Assembly (NCBI GenBank): GCA_947571515.1
Contig: CANOYI010000003.1
Span: 1 to 39,189, forward strand
Length of the DNA: 39,189 nt
Direction of reading: 5' to 3'
DNA from: an uncultured Clostridium sp.
GTDB lineage: Bacteria > Bacillota > Clostridia > TANB77 > CAG-508
Under the pieces are notes generated by a model. It searched no databases. It was not told the DNA's origin and saw only the letters and a program-made list of their open reading frames with translations. Below are positions 23,234 to 32,670 of the stretch, one piece after another (position 1 is the first letter of the stretch; the number at the start of each line of letters is the position of its first letter). Made by a program: the position numbers and the translations under genes.

Positions 23234-23352
23234 ATAAATTCAAAGTGGTGAATTGTGCAATTTTGTTATGAATGTCAAGCTGATGGCGTACGTTGGTACG
23301 TCGAAGTTTGACATTCATAACGAAATTGTGCAAGTTGCTGCTTTCAATTTGT
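23234..23352. repeat. 119-bp long hairpin between pyrH and frr
   Basis: The stem core GTTATGAATGTCAA (23265-23278) has a perfect inverted copy at 23308-23321, and the outer 30 bases of each side also pair imperfectly. The top contains a second short stem (GTACG/CGTAC). The pyrH stop codon abuts its edge. The interior has no resemblance to the GTCCCC or TGAGACAA families. Confidence 0.75.
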
Positions 23353-24069
23353 TTATTTCACGATTGTTCCAATCCTCTCTCCCCTAACAGCCCTCACAAT
23401 ATTCTCTGGGTCTGCAATTCCAAACACTAGTAAAGGCATATCATTATCCCTACACATAGCCGTAGCAGTAGAATCCATTACCTTCAAGTCTTTTTCTAGC
23501 ACTTCCATATAGGAAATCTCTTCATATTTTTCTGCCGTTGGGTCAATCTTTGGATCTGCTGAATAAACAGCATCAATTGATTTTCCTAGCAATATAACAT
23601 CTGCTTTAATTTCAGTTGCTCTAAGCACTGCTGCTGTATCAGTTGTAAAGTATGGATGTCCTGTACCTCCTGCAAATATAACAACTCTTCCTCTATTTAA
23701 ATGTTTTTCTGCTTTTCTTTGTATGAAAGGTTCTGCTATTTCTCTCATTTGAATTGCTGTTTGCACTCTAGAATCAATTTTTCTTGCTTCTAAGGCATCT
23801 TGCAACGCTAATCCATTCATAGCTGTTGCTAACATTCCCATATAGTCTGCTGTTGTTCTCTCCATTTGATGTCCTTGTCTTCCTCTCCAGAAGTTTCCTC
23901 CTCCTACTACGATGGCAACTTGTACTCCCATTTCTACTACTTCTTTTATTTTGTCACATATTTTTCCAACAGTTTCTACATCTACTCCTGTCTTTTGTGT
24001 CCCTGCTAAGGCTTCTCCACTTAGTTTTAATAGCACCCTTTTGTATTTTATATCATACAAATTCTTCAC
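23353..24069 (-). CDS. pyrH: UMP kinase
   Basis: PyrH phosphorylates UMP to UDP with ATP. The 238-residue protein has LLKLSGEAL near residue 13, the [11 protein letters not shown] glycine loop near 55, [16 protein letters not shown], and the C-terminal [15 protein letters not shown] and [13 protein letters not shown] segments of the bacterial hexameric UMP kinases (amino-acid kinase fold). It is in the usual rpsB-tsf-pyrH-frr order, but a small membrane-protein gene and a terminator lie between it and tsf. Confidence 0.97.
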   Translation of the reverse strand: MKNLYDIKYKRVLLKLSGEALAGTQKTGVDVETVGKICDKIKEVVEMGVQVAIVVGGGNFWRGRQGHQMERTTADYMGMLATAMNGLALQDALEARKIDSRVQTAIQMREIAEPFIQRKAEKHLNRGRVVIFAGGTGHPYFTTDTAAVLRATEIKADVILLGKSIDAVYSADPKIDPTAEKYEEISYMEVLEKDLKVMDSTATAMCRDNDMPLLVFGIADPENIVRAVRGERIGTIVK

Positions 24070-24205
24070 TCTCCTTAATCTATATTTTTGTCAAGGCTAT
24101 TTTATCATACATTACAAAAAAATACAGTATTTTTTTTAAGATTTTCTTAATTTTTTGCTTATATTGGATTAAAAAAGAAATTTTTTCTATTCTACAAGAA
24201 AAAAG

Positions 24206-24225
24206 CCAGCGGAACAAACCACTGG
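24206..24225 (-). terminator. terminator between the small membrane-protein gene and pyrH
   Basis: CCAGTGG and CCGCTGG form a stem with a six-base loop, flanked by T-runs on both strands; on the minus strand CTTTTTTCTT follows. It separates pyrH transcription from the upstream genes. Confidence 0.75.
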
Positions 24226-24232
24226 TTTTTTT

Positions 24233-24589
24233 CTACTCTCGAATTTCTGTAGTATATAATACATACCGCATTTCCATTGGTAATTTTTGTATCTTTTTTT
24301 TACGTAGCCATCTTTTCCTTACTACGCTCGGATTTGTAAAAATCATTTTTAGATACATTTCTTCCTCTCTCTGAACGTAAGTTATTGTTGTCAATACACA
24401 TGGTATCATATAGTACGATAGTTCTCCACATGACACCATATATTCGTCCCCTTTCCGAGACACTCCTTTTATCTTGGTCCATTGTTCCATAAGATAATCG
24501 GGGCCTTCTTCAATGCGCCCTATAAGCACATTCCTGATAATAATGATTGATATCAGAAATATGCCAATAGCACCTAATACCAACATCAT
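24233..24589 (-). CDS. small single-pass membrane protein of unknown function
   Basis: The 118-residue product starts with a hydrophobic helix (MMLVLGAIGIFLISIIIIRN), followed by a soluble part rich in basic and aromatic residues that ends in RYVLYTTEIRE. The ATG at 24589 has AAGGAG ten bases upstream; the frame could begin at 24640 but without a site. No family is recognised. It is between tsf and pyrH, each bounded by a terminator, so it is probably transcribed alone. Confidence 0.6.
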   Translation of the reverse strand: MMLVLGAIGIFLISIIIIRNVLIGRIEEGPDYLMEQWTKIKGVSRKGDEYMVSCGELSYYMIPCVLTTITYVQREEEMYLKMIFTNPSVVRKRWLRKKKIQKLPMEMRYVLYTTEIRE

Positions 24590-24744
24590 ATTACTACCAC
24601 TCCTTTCCATATTTATGGATTGTTTCATTGAATTTGTCAACCGTTACTTTAAAGGAGTATAACTACCACTTTCTCCCATAATAATTGTAACATAATTTTA
24701 TGTGGAATTCAATACCCATAAAAATCAGAACTTAAATTTAAAAA

Positions 24745-24785
24745 AGAATTAAGAAATATTTTGGGTTCACCCAATTCCTAACTCT
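24745..24785 (-). terminator. terminator of the rpsB-tsf operon
   Basis: On the minus strand AGTTAGGAATTGGG pairs with CCCA...TTTCTTAATT around TGAA, followed by CTTTTTT. It lies about ten bases past the tsf stop codon. Confidence 0.7.
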
Positions 24786-24794
24786 TTTTACATT

Positions 24795-25673
24795 TTATTT
24801 CAATTGATTCATAACTTCTTCTGCAAAATTTTCTTCTTTCTTTTCGATACCTTCCCCTTTTTCAAATCTTGCAAACTCTACTACTTCACTATCTGTTTCA
24901 CTTAATAACTGATTGACCTTTTTATTTGGATCTTTCACAAAAGCTTGGTCTACTAAACAAATTTCTTCATAGAACTTTCCAATTCTACCTTGTACAATTT
25001 TTTCAGCAATCGCTTCGGGTTTTCCTTCATTCATAGTTTGTGCTTTTAGAATTTCCATTTCTTTGTTAACTCTTTCTTCTGGCACTTCTTCTTTTTTCAC
25101 ATATTCAGGTCTTGCAGCAGCAATTTGCATACAAATATCTTTTGCCACTTCACTATTTCCCTTTTTCATGTTGACTAGAACAGCGATTTTTCCATCTCCA
25201 TGAATATATTTTTCTACTAAACCATCTGATTCAAATCTTGCAAATCTTCTAATATTCATATTTTCACCAATCGTAGCTATCTTATCAACTAATACTTCTT
25301 GTACTGTTTTTCCTGCTACTTCAATTGACTCTTGTGCTAATAATGCTTCTACATCAGCTGGATTTTTTTCTACAATTTGTTTTGCGATATTCATAACAAA
25401 TGTTTTAAATTCTTCATTTTTACCAACGAAATCTGTTTCAGAATTAACTTCTACTACAGCTCCTGTTTTTCCATCTTCTGAAATGTAAGCTTCTACTAGT
25501 CCTTCTGCTGCTACTCTTCCAGATTTTTTAGCTGCTTTTGCAATTCCTCTTTCACGCAATAATTCAATTGCTTTTTCCATATCTCCATCTGTTTCTGTTA
25601 AAACTTTTTTACAGTCCATCATTCCTGCACCTGTTTTCTCTCTTAAGTCTTTTACTAAACTTGCTGTAACCAT
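24795..25673 (-). CDS. tsf: elongation factor Ts
   Basis: EF-Ts exchanges GDP on EF-Tu. The 292-residue protein begins MVTASLVKDLREKTGAGMMD, the family signature, followed by ALxxSETDFVG-type segments (EVNSETDFVGKNEEF) and the dimerisation repeats; length is normal. GGGAGG precedes the ATG. It is the second gene after rpsB, with a hairpin-rich 217-base gap between. Confidence 0.97.
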   Translation of the reverse strand: MVTASLVKDLREKTGAGMMDCKKVLTETDGDMEKAIELLRERGIAKAAKKSGRVAAEGLVEAYISEDGKTGAVVEVNSETDFVGKNEEFKTFVMNIAKQIVEKNPADVEALLAQESIEVAGKTVQEVLVDKIATIGENMNIRRFARFESDGLVEKYIHGDGKIAVLVNMKKGNSEVAKDICMQIAAARPEYVKKEEVPEERVNKEMEILKAQTMNEGKPEAIAEKIVQGRIGKFYEEICLVDQAFVKDPNKKVNQLLSETDSEVVEFARFEKGEGIEKKEENFAEEVMNQLK

Positions 25674-25704
25674 TTATAATTCCTCCCTTATATATATTAA
25701 AATC

Positions 25705-25770
25705 GAGTAGAGCAGAAAGCTCTACTCTTTTTTATATTATAGGAAAGTTCTCTAAACTTTCTATAATATA
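25705..25770 (-). repeat. two hairpins in the rpsB-tsf gap
   Basis: GAGTAGAGC/GCTCTACTC (25705-25727) and TATATTATAG...CTATAATATA with AAAGTT/AACTTT inside (25733-25770) lie back to back just before the tsf ribosome site. They could lower tsf readthrough. The second resembles the hairpin at 33111-33148. The rest of the 217-base gap holds a possible CCAAC/GTTGG stem near 25810. Confidence 0.6.
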
Positions 25771-25890
25771 AAGCATTTCACAGAAAATTGCTTTGCCATT
25801 TTCGCGGACCAACAATTATACGTTGGCTGAACTTCACTTATCAAATTTTATAAAATATTAATCAGCTCACTATTGTTCTTTTATCTAATT

Positions 25891-26712
25891 TTAAGCTTCT
25901 TGTTCTTCTGTTGTTTCTGTTGCTTCTTCTACCGTCTCTGTTTCTTCTGCTGCTTCTACTACTTCTTCAATACTAGTAGGCTCTTCTGTTTCAGCCACTT
26001 GTTCTTGTTCCATTTCTGGTTCGAAGCTTTCCCCTTGTTTACCTTCAATAACAGCATTTGCCATAACATCAGCAATTAATTTTACAGCTCTTATCGCATC
26101 GTCATTTCCTGGTATTGGATAATCTAATTCTTCTGGATTACAGTTGGTATCAACTAATCCTACTACTGGAATTCCTAATTTTTTAGCTTCTAAAATAGCA
26201 ATTCTTTCCTTTCTAGGGTCAATTAGGAAGATAACTCCTGGCAATTTTTCCATTTCTTTAATTCCACCAAGATTTCTCTCCAATTTATCCATTTCTTTTT
26301 TCAATAAAATTACTTCTTTTTTTGGTAAGATATCAAATGTTCCATCTTCTTGCATGGTTTCTAAGTCTTTCAATCTTTGTACTCTTGTACGAATTGTCTC
26401 AAAGTTAGTTAACATTCCTCCTAACCATCTTTGATCCACATAGTACATACCACATTTTAATGCAGCTTCTTTCATACATTCTTGTGCTTGTTTTTTCGTC
26501 CCTACGAATAATATGGTTTGCCCTTCCTCTGCTTGTTCTTTGATAAAGCTGTAAGCTTCATCTAATTTTTTTGATGTTTTTTGTAAATCGATGATGTGAA
26601 TTCCATTTCTAGCTTGAAATATATATTCAGCCATTTTAGGATCCCATCTTCTTGTTTGATGTCCAAAATGAACACCTGCTTCAAGTAATTGTTTCATTGC
26701 AACTACTGCCAT
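25891..26712 (-). CDS. rpsB: 30S ribosomal protein S2
   Basis: S2 is an early 30S head protein. The 273-residue product has [50 protein letters not shown] and [22 protein letters not shown] long acidic tail (about residues 245-273, mostly Glu/Thr) is an unusual extension. The ATG at 26712, preceded by AGGGAGG, fits the family; the frame extends to 26784 through the leader and is not homologous there. It starts the rpsB-tsf operon. Confidence 0.97.
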   Translation of the reverse strand: MAVVAMKQLLEAGVHFGHQTRRWDPKMAEYIFQARNGIHIIDLQKTSKKLDEAYSFIKEQAEEGQTILFVGTKKQAQECMKEAALKCGMYYVDQRWLGGMLTNFETIRTRVQRLKDLETMQEDGTFDILPKKEVILLKKEMDKLERNLGGIKEMEKLPGVIFLIDPRKERIAILEAKKLGIPVVGLVDTNCNPEELDYPIPGNDDAIRAVKLIADVMANAVIEGKQGESFEPEMEQEQVAETEEPTSIEEVVEAAEETETVEEATETTEEQEA

Positions 26713-26823
26713 TTTTAATTCCTCCCTTTTTGTTATTTCTTCCACAAAGTTTCTGCATTCTTTAGGACCTAAATCGTTAGGCACTTCCCTTCAAACTCTC
26801 TTTGTGTGATTAATACGTTCGCT

Positions 26824-26852
26824 ATTGTATCACGTTTTGGCAATAATTTCAA
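26824..26852 (-). promoter_or_regulatory. promoter of rpsB
   Basis: TTGAAA (26847-26852) and TACAAT (26824-26829) on the minus strand, with a 17-base spacer, leave a leader of about 105 bases before rpsB. The leader has a small CCTAA/TTTAGG stem near 26765, the kind of structure seen in autoregulated S2 leaders, though I cannot assign it to a known family. Confidence 0.65.
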
Positions 26853-26905
26853 GTGTTTTTTTTATTTTTGTTCTATTTCTGCTGTATTATAAGCTGTTTT
26901 AGATT

Positions 26906-27811
26906 TTAGCAAGTTATAACAGCACCAATCATGCCAGCATCATTTCCTAAAGTAGCAGTCTTAATACTGATGTTTTGTCTTTCCTTATCGTTTTCATTTG
27001 CTTTTGCTATCTGTTCTTTTAATCTTGGTAACAACACATCTTTAAAATACACAAAACTGCCACCAATACCAACAACTTCTGGTTCAAAAATATTGATTAA
27101 ATTTTGTATTCCAATACTTAAATTCTCAATAAATTCTGATATTATATTTTCAATCATCTGATAATTCTTATCTTCTGGCTTATTCATTCGAATGATTTCT
27201 AACAATTGTTCTCCTCTTGTTGTCTCATCTAGATCCAACACTTTTCTCAGACTATTTTTAAAAGCTTTCATAGAAGCATATCTCTCAAAACAGCCTCTTC
27301 TACCGCAGTGACATGGTATACCATTCTTTTCAATTACCATATGACCAAATTCATAACCAGGTTTTCTACCTGCCGTTAATAATTTATGATTAAAAAAAGC
27401 TGCCCCTCCAATTCCAGTTCCTAATGTCAAGAATATACTTCTATCATATCCTTTTAGACATCCATATGCATTTTCTGCTAACGCTGCACATTTTGCATCA
27501 TTTGTTATCTTAATTGGTAGTTTTATTGTTTGTAATTTTTCTATGATGGGATAATCTTCTATTCCTAAATTCCCAGAATTTTTAATCACCCCTTTTTCTG
27601 CCCAACCAGGTGCTCCTATTCCTATTTCCGTTATCTTATACTTTTGTATCAATTCATTTACATTTTCTATTACATATTCTTCAATTGACTTCTTAATATC
27701 TTGTTTTTCAACACTAGTAAGTCTTTTTTCATTCTTTTCTAAAATTTTGCCATTGCTATCTACTACCCCCATAGCAATATGGCTTCCCCCTAAATCAACT
27801 CCAATTTTCAT
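26906..27811 (-). CDS. ROK-family sugar kinase (glucokinase-like)
   Basis: The enzyme phosphorylates a hexose, most likely glucose, with ATP. The 301-residue protein starts MKIGVDLGGSHIAMGVVD (phosphate loop), has the sugar-binding NDAKCAALAE, LTLGTGIGGAAF and the ROK zinc motif CHCGRRGCFE with GHMVIE. No N-terminal helix-turn-helix is present, so it is an enzyme rather than a ROK repressor. AAGAGGGGAAGAGG precedes the ATG. Together with glgP it would feed glycolysis, but the two genes are far apart. Confidence 0.9.
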   Translation of the reverse strand: MKIGVDLGGSHIAMGVVDSNGKILEKNEKRLTSVEKQDIKKSIEEYVIENVNELIQKYKITEIGIGAPGWAEKGVIKNSGNLGIEDYPIIEKLQTIKLPIKITNDAKCAALAENAYGCLKGYDRSIFLTLGTGIGGAAFFNHKLLTAGRKPGYEFGHMVIEKNGIPCHCGRRGCFERYASMKAFKNSLRKVLDLDETTRGEQLLEIIRMNKPEDKNYQMIENIISEFIENLSIGIQNLINIFEPEVVGIGGSFVYFKDVLLPRLKEQIAKANENDKERQNISIKTATLGNDAGMIGAVITC

Positions 27812-27830
27812 TCTACCTCTTCCCCTCTTA

Positions 27831-28042
27831 TCGCATGGAGACGTTTCCTTGCGGCACTTTTCTTCATCAAAAAGATACTTTTTTACTTAGTTTAAAAATT
27901 ATTATCTAATTTTTAGAAAAATGACGAATGTGAGTGGTGCAAGAAGCCGAGACATTATTCTAAAAATCAAATAATAATTTTAATATTAAAATTGTCTTTT
28001 TCTTTTGACAAAAATGTCGCAAAGGAAACGTCCCCAATGCGA
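27831..28042. repeat. 212-bp long inverted repeat, GTCGCAAAGGAAACGTCCCC family
   Basis: The ends TCGCATGGAGACGTTTCC and the inverted TCGCATTGGGGACGTTTCC form the outer stem. An inner stem pairs AAAATTATTAT...TTTTTAGAA (27895-27918) with TTCTAAAAA...ATAATAATTTT (27957-27982). It fills the gap between pilC and the ROK kinase gene, so it may also end the pilus transcript. Confidence 0.8.
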
Positions 28043-28049
28043 CATCATT

Positions 28050-29396
28050 TTATACACCATATGCTGAGAACAAGAAGTTACCCATATAAACTTGAACACA
28101 TGGTACTAACACAATTAATACGAAGAATATTAGTAAAACTCCAACAATTGCATAAATAATCTGTGGTAATAGTTTCATAATCTTATTCATAATGTTATCA
28201 ATATCAATTTCCATATATTCCACTAATTTTTCCATCATTTCAGTCAAATCTGTTTGCATACCTATATTCAACATTTCAGTAATCATTGGTTTAGCTAATC
28301 CTGACTCTTCAAATGGTTGAATCCAAGAAGAACCAGTCACTAAGTTGTTCATTGACCTTTCTATAATAGAAAGCATAACCAAATTTTTAATTACGCTTTT
28401 ACTAACATCTATTGCATCTTGTATTCTAACCCCATTTTTCAAATTTAATACCATTGCTTTAATAAATCTTGAAAAATCTATAGCAAATATTAAATCACCA
28501 AAAATTGGCATTTTATACTTAAACTCATGAAACTTATATTTTCCTTTTGGAGTATGAATATAATAAATAATAGAAGCTATTGCTATCACTAAAATACTAG
28601 TTGGAATATACCAGTATTCAATCACCTTATTGACAAAAGCTTGAAACCATAATGTAATAGTTGGTAATGTATCTTGTGTTCCTAATTCATCAAATACTCC
28701 TTGAATGGCTGGAATAGCAAACAATGTTCCTACTAGCAACAAAACAATTAATAAGATAAACTGTATTGCATTTGGAATCAAAATACTCTTTAACTTGCTA
28801 GTTAAAACCTCTGTTTCATCTAAATATCTTACTGCTTGTTCTAAAGAATTGGTAAGAGAGCCTGATAATTCTCCAACTTTTATCATATTCGTATAGATAT
28901 AAGGAAATATATCAGAATAATATTCCATCGTTGTATACATATTGTCTCCAGCTTCTACACCAGCTAGAATATCCTCTAATATTCCTTTAAACGTTAAATT
29001 TTCTGTACTCTGGATAATGGTATCTAATGCATGAACATTATTGAAGTTAGCCTTTTTCAATACATACAGATTTTGTGTAAATACGACTAAATCTCTTTGC
29101 GTTATCTTTTCAGATTTGGCAAAATATAAGTTAATTTTTTGTTTCGTCGTTAATGTCTCTTTTTTGACACCTAATTGTGTTGTATTTACATTTTTCATAA
29201 TTTCTTGTATATCTGTAACATTTCTTTTTGGTTTCTTTGTTGATTTTTGAATACGTTCCGAAAGTTTTTCAATTGATATCGGCACTAAGTCATTATTTTT
29301 AATCGATTGCATTAACATTTCTTTACTAGAAGCTTCTACTTTATTCCTCACTATAATGCCAGCCTTAGTTACAGCTTTATACATATATATAGGCAT
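28050..29396 (-). CDS. pilC: type IV pilus inner-membrane platform protein PilC (GspF family)
   Basis: PilC links the assembly ATPases to the growing pilin fibre in the cell membrane. The 448-residue protein has an N-terminal leader region (MYKAVTKAGIIVRNKVEA), then two GspF domains (about 115-240 and 300-430). Three hydrophobic segments are at about 215-240, 260-285 and 415-440. SGSLTNSLEQAVRYLDE is typical of the family. It is the last gene of the pilus operon, 21 bases after pilT. Confidence 0.93.
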   Translation of the reverse strand: MPIYMYKAVTKAGIIVRNKVEASSKEMLMQSIKNNDLVPISIEKLSERIQKSTKKPKRNVTDIQEIMKNVNTTQLGVKKETLTTKQKINLYFAKSEKITQRDLVVFTQNLYVLKKANFNNVHALDTIIQSTENLTFKGILEDILAGVEAGDNMYTTMEYYSDIFPYIYTNMIKVGELSGSLTNSLEQAVRYLDETEVLTSKLKSILIPNAIQFILLIVLLLVGTLFAIPAIQGVFDELGTQDTLPTITLWFQAFVNKVIEYWYIPTSILVIAIASIIYYIHTPKGKYKFHEFKYKMPIFGDLIFAIDFSRFIKAMVLNLKNGVRIQDAIDVSKSVIKNLVMLSIIERSMNNLVTGSSWIQPFEESGLAKPMITEMLNIGMQTDLTEMMEKLVEYMEIDIDNIMNKIMKLLPQIIYAIVGVLLIFFVLIVLVPCVQVYMGNFLFSAYGV

Positions 29397-29417
29397 TCTT
29401 TTATCCTCCTATCTTGC

Positions 29418-30515
29418 TTATTTATTACGTCTAATTCTCAATTGCATAATTGTTCTATTTAATCTTTCTATGTTCTTTTCCTCAATTTGAGCTTTTGCTT
29501 GGTCTAATGTAATTTTCTCTTGGACAAAAAGCTCTGCTAAAGAGTTAATCAAACTAATGCTTCCTTTGTCTGCACCACTTTGTATGGCGTCTTCAATTTC
29601 TGATACACTTAATTTATCTTTACGTATGATACCTGATACTATATTATCAACTACCATTACCTCTGGCACTAATACCAATTTTTCATCCGTTCCAGGTAAT
29701 AATCTTTGTGAAATAACTAATTTTAATAAAGCAGATAACAAATATTTAACCATACGTTGGTCTCTTACTTCATAAAAGTTTATCATTCGATCAATCGTTT
29801 CTGCACATGATTTTGTATGCAAAGTTCCAATTACTAAGTGTCCAGACTCTGCTGTCTCAATGGCTGCTTCCATGGTCTCTCGATCACGTATCTCACCAAT
29901 TACTAAAATATCGCTGTCCTCTCTTAAAGAATTTTGAACACCATTACTAAATGTCAAACTATCTTTTCCACTTCCAATTTCTTTTTGCACAATGACTGAT
30001 TTTTTAGAACGATGCTTGTACTCAATTGGATTTTCTAGTGTAATAATTTTTTTATTTTGATTTTCATTAATATAGTTAACCAAAGCATTTAAAGTTGTTG
30101 TTTTCCCAGAATTTGTTTTACCAGTAACCAAAATTAATCCTTGTGTTTGGTATGTCATTCGTCTTACAATATCTGGTACACCTAAAGATTCATAAGATGG
30201 TAATTCTTCTCGAATTAATCTTAATGTACAAATTGGAATATCTTCTGATAAAGAAAGATTTACTCTTAAACGAATATCTCTGTATTCATAAGACATATCC
30301 AATTTTCTTGTCTCATTAAAAACTTCATCTTTCCCAACATTTCCTTTTATAAAATAATCATATATTTCAGACATATCTTCTGGTGTTAAAATTTCACTAT
30401 CTGGTACAGGTATTAAGTCTCTTGCAATTCGAAGCATAGGTTTATTATCACAGATAAAGTGTACATCTGAAGCCTCTAGCTCCATGGCTTTATCTAATAT
30501 TTCATTTACGTTCAT
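29418..30515 (-). CDS. pilT: type IV pilus retraction ATPase PilT
   Basis: PilT powers pilus retraction. The 365-residue protein has SDVHF near residue 16, the Walker A loop GKTNSGKTTT (near 132), the Asp box, GEIRDRETMEAAIETAESGHLV and the His box GTLHTKSCAETIDRMINF. The size and AAETGHLV-type motif separate it from PilB. AGGAGG precedes the ATG. It lies between pilB and pilC. Its presence indicates a retractable pilus, as used in motility or DNA uptake. Confidence 0.94.
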   Translation of the reverse strand: MNVNEILDKAMELEASDVHFICDNKPMLRIARDLIPVPDSEILTPEDMSEIYDYFIKGNVGKDEVFNETRKLDMSYEYRDIRLRVNLSLSEDIPICTLRLIREELPSYESLGVPDIVRRMTYQTQGLILVTGKTNSGKTTTLNALVNYINENQNKKIITLENPIEYKHRSKKSVIVQKEIGSGKDSLTFSNGVQNSLREDSDILVIGEIRDRETMEAAIETAESGHLVIGTLHTKSCAETIDRMINFYEVRDQRMVKYLLSALLKLVISQRLLPGTDEKLVLVPEVMVVDNIVSGIIRKDKLSVSEIEDAIQSGADKGSISLINSLAELFVQEKITLDQAKAQIEEKNIERLNRTIMQLRIRRNK

Positions 30516-30533
30516 AATATCCTCCTCTATATT

Positions 30534-32204
30534 CTAAAAGAATAGTAATTTTCTATTTAATTCTTCCAATGTTGTATGCCCATCTATCACTTTCCTAATT
30601 CCATCAATTATCAATGGTTCATAAGATTGTTGTATAGCAATTCTTTTAATCTCTATACTTGACTTTCCTACCATAATAGCTTCTTTCAGGTCATCTGTTA
30701 AATTAAGGACCTCAAATATACCAATTCTATCATAATATCCGGTATTATTACAAAATCTACATCCAGGTGTATCATAAGTTTTTCCACTTAAATCAAAAGT
30801 AATATTATATTTTTCTCCAACTTCTGTTATAATTTTCTTTTCTTGAGCAGTAAATTCTCTTTCTACTGCACATTTAGGACATACTCTCCTTACTAATCTT
30901 TGTGAAATCGATGTAGCTAATGTACTAGCAATATCATAATCAGAAAGACCTAATTTTCTTAATCTTGTAATAACCTCTATACTATCTATGGTGTGTATGG
31001 TAGATAATACATAATGTCCTGTTTGTCCCGCTTGAATTGCTATTTCTCCCGTTTCTTTATCTCTGATTTCTCCCACTAAAATAATATCTGGATCTTGTCT
31101 TAATACATTTCTAAGAGTGGATGAAAAATTTGCTCTATTTTCATCAATTTCAATTTGGTTTAATCCAGGAATTCTTATTTCTACTGGATCTTCAATGGTT
31201 GTAATATTGATCTCTGGTCGATCAAGACGAGAAATAATACTATATAAAGTAGTTGTTTTACCTTCTCCTGTTGGTCCTGCTATAATCGTTATACTATTTC
31301 TTTTACTAATTGTTTTCTTTAATTCTTGCTCTGTTCCTGGAAATCCTAATTCAAATATATCTTTAATATTTGTTTCTTTTTTTAATAATCTTAAAACAAA
31401 TTTTTCACCATATAAATTTGGTTGCGAAGATACACGAATATTATAATCGTCATACAATAAAATTCTACCATCTTGTGCCTCTTGTTTTTCTTGGTGCATA
31501 TTAGAAATCGCTTTTAATCTTCCAATTAGTTGTTGCTGTTTCTCTTTCTTAATTTTAGCAACAATAAATAATTCACTATCAATCCTATATCGTATTCTCA
31601 CATAATCTCTCATTGGCTCTATGTGTATATCACTGGCCCTTCTTTTGATGCCTGTTCTGATGATACTATCTACTAAATTAACAGCTGTTTCATTACTATC
31701 TGGATTAACCTCTAGGTCAGCAACTGGTTCGCTATTCATTGTTTCCATTGTATCCATTGTTTCCATTGATTTCAATATCTTAATAATATCACTTTCAAAA
31801 GTAATATAAGGATCCATGGCTAATCCCTTATTTAGTAATAACATTTTAATTTCATTTACACTTTTAATGTTACTGGTATTGGCAAAACATACTTTTACTT
31901 TTCCTAATGATGCTTCAAATGGAATTACTTTATGCTTTTTTGCTACTTCCAATGGAAAATAATCTGTTACTTTTACCTTTATTTTATTCCCCCCTACTAA
32001 AAGAACACCTTTTTCTCCTAATATATCTGCAATTGCTTCTATCAAGATACTAGGTTCACATACTTCTAAGTGATATAAAATATCCCCTATTTTTTTATTA
32101 GGATGATCTTTTTGATATTGTAAAGCCGTTTCAATATCTTTTTCCTTTACAACACCTCTTTTTACTAATTCTACTCCTATTGGTTGTCTTCTTCTCGTCT
32201 CCAT
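30534..32204 (-). CDS. pilB: type IV pilus extension ATPase PilB (GspE family)
   Basis: PilB drives pilin polymerisation. The 556-residue protein has an N-terminal MshEN-type domain (about 1-150), ASDIHIEPMRDYVRIRYRID (near 190), Walker A GPTGEGKTTTLY (near 312), the LRQDPDIILVGEIRDKET Walker B region, HTIDSIEVI, and a zinc-binding insert CPKC ... CRFC (about 450-490). These are the extension-ATPase features. AAGGGAG precedes the ATG. It follows two minor prepilins. Confidence 0.95.
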   Translation of the reverse strand: METRRRQPIGVELVKRGVVKEKDIETALQYQKDHPNKKIGDILYHLEVCEPSILIEAIADILGEKGVLLVGGNKIKVKVTDYFPLEVAKKHKVIPFEASLGKVKVCFANTSNIKSVNEIKMLLLNKGLAMDPYITFESDIIKILKSMETMDTMETMNSEPVADLEVNPDSNETAVNLVDSIIRTGIKRRASDIHIEPMRDYVRIRYRIDSELFIVAKIKKEKQQQLIGRLKAISNMHQEKQEAQDGRILLYDDYNIRVSSQPNLYGEKFVLRLLKKETNIKDIFELGFPGTEQELKKTISKRNSITIIAGPTGEGKTTTLYSIISRLDRPEINITTIEDPVEIRIPGLNQIEIDENRANFSSTLRNVLRQDPDIILVGEIRDKETGEIAIQAGQTGHYVLSTIHTIDSIEVITRLRKLGLSDYDIASTLATSISQRLVRRVCPKCAVEREFTAQEKKIITEVGEKYNITFDLSGKTYDTPGCRFCNNTGYYDRIGIFEVLNLTDDLKEAIMVGKSSIEIKRIAIQQSYEPLIIDGIRKVIDGHTTLEELNRKLLFF

Positions 32205-32246
32205 CTCATAACTCCCTTCCGTTTGTTTTTTGAATTGAACAAATTG

Positions 32247-32669
32247 CTAATCTTTCAATGTATAGTCTACATTTCTTTCCTCAGCAGTTCCAATCTTTAT
32301 CGTAACAGCCACTACATTTTTTCCATTTTTTATTTTAGACTCGAAAATGCATTTTTCTACATCTTTACATATTTTCACATTATTTCTATAAATTCCTTTA
32401 TTTTCTGCAACATAAGTATATTGTATATTATTATCAAATACCAAATAATCTTCGCCCCATTCTAAAACTTTTAAGTTAGCATGGTTTACTTCATCTGAGA
32501 AGTAATGATTGAATTTAGTATATTCTGTAAGTGGATTGATCGTATTAGAAAGTGCATTTGTATTTTTATAAAAAAACATACTAATCATTGATACAACTGC
32601 CACCACAATTAGCATAACAATAATATACACCGTTAATGAAATAAGTGTTATACCCTTTTCTGATCTCAT
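32247..32669 (-). CDS. minor prepilin-like protein, class III leader
   Basis: The 140-residue product begins MRSEKG-ITLISLTVYIIVMLIVVAVV: a short basic leader, a cleavable Gly, and a long hydrophobic helix. The fifth mature residue is Ser, not the usual Glu. The globular part is short, with two cysteines (VKICKDVEKCIF). The start at 32669, after AAAGGAG and one base past the upstream stop codon, is better than the longer frame from 32690. It is in the pilus operon and may form part of a tip or priming complex. Confidence 0.75.
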   Translation of the reverse strand: MRSEKGITLISLTVYIIVMLIVVAVVSMISMFFYKNTNALSNTINPLTEYTKFNHYFSDEVNHANLKVLEWGEDYLVFDNNIQYTYVAENKGIYRNNVKICKDVEKCIFESKIKNGKNVVAVTIKIGTAEERNVDYTLKD

Positions 32670-32670
32670 T

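Noticed and set aside
24300-24482. Second small gene overlapping the small membrane-protein gene
   Set aside because: It is a different frame of the same DNA, without membrane helix or ribosome site.
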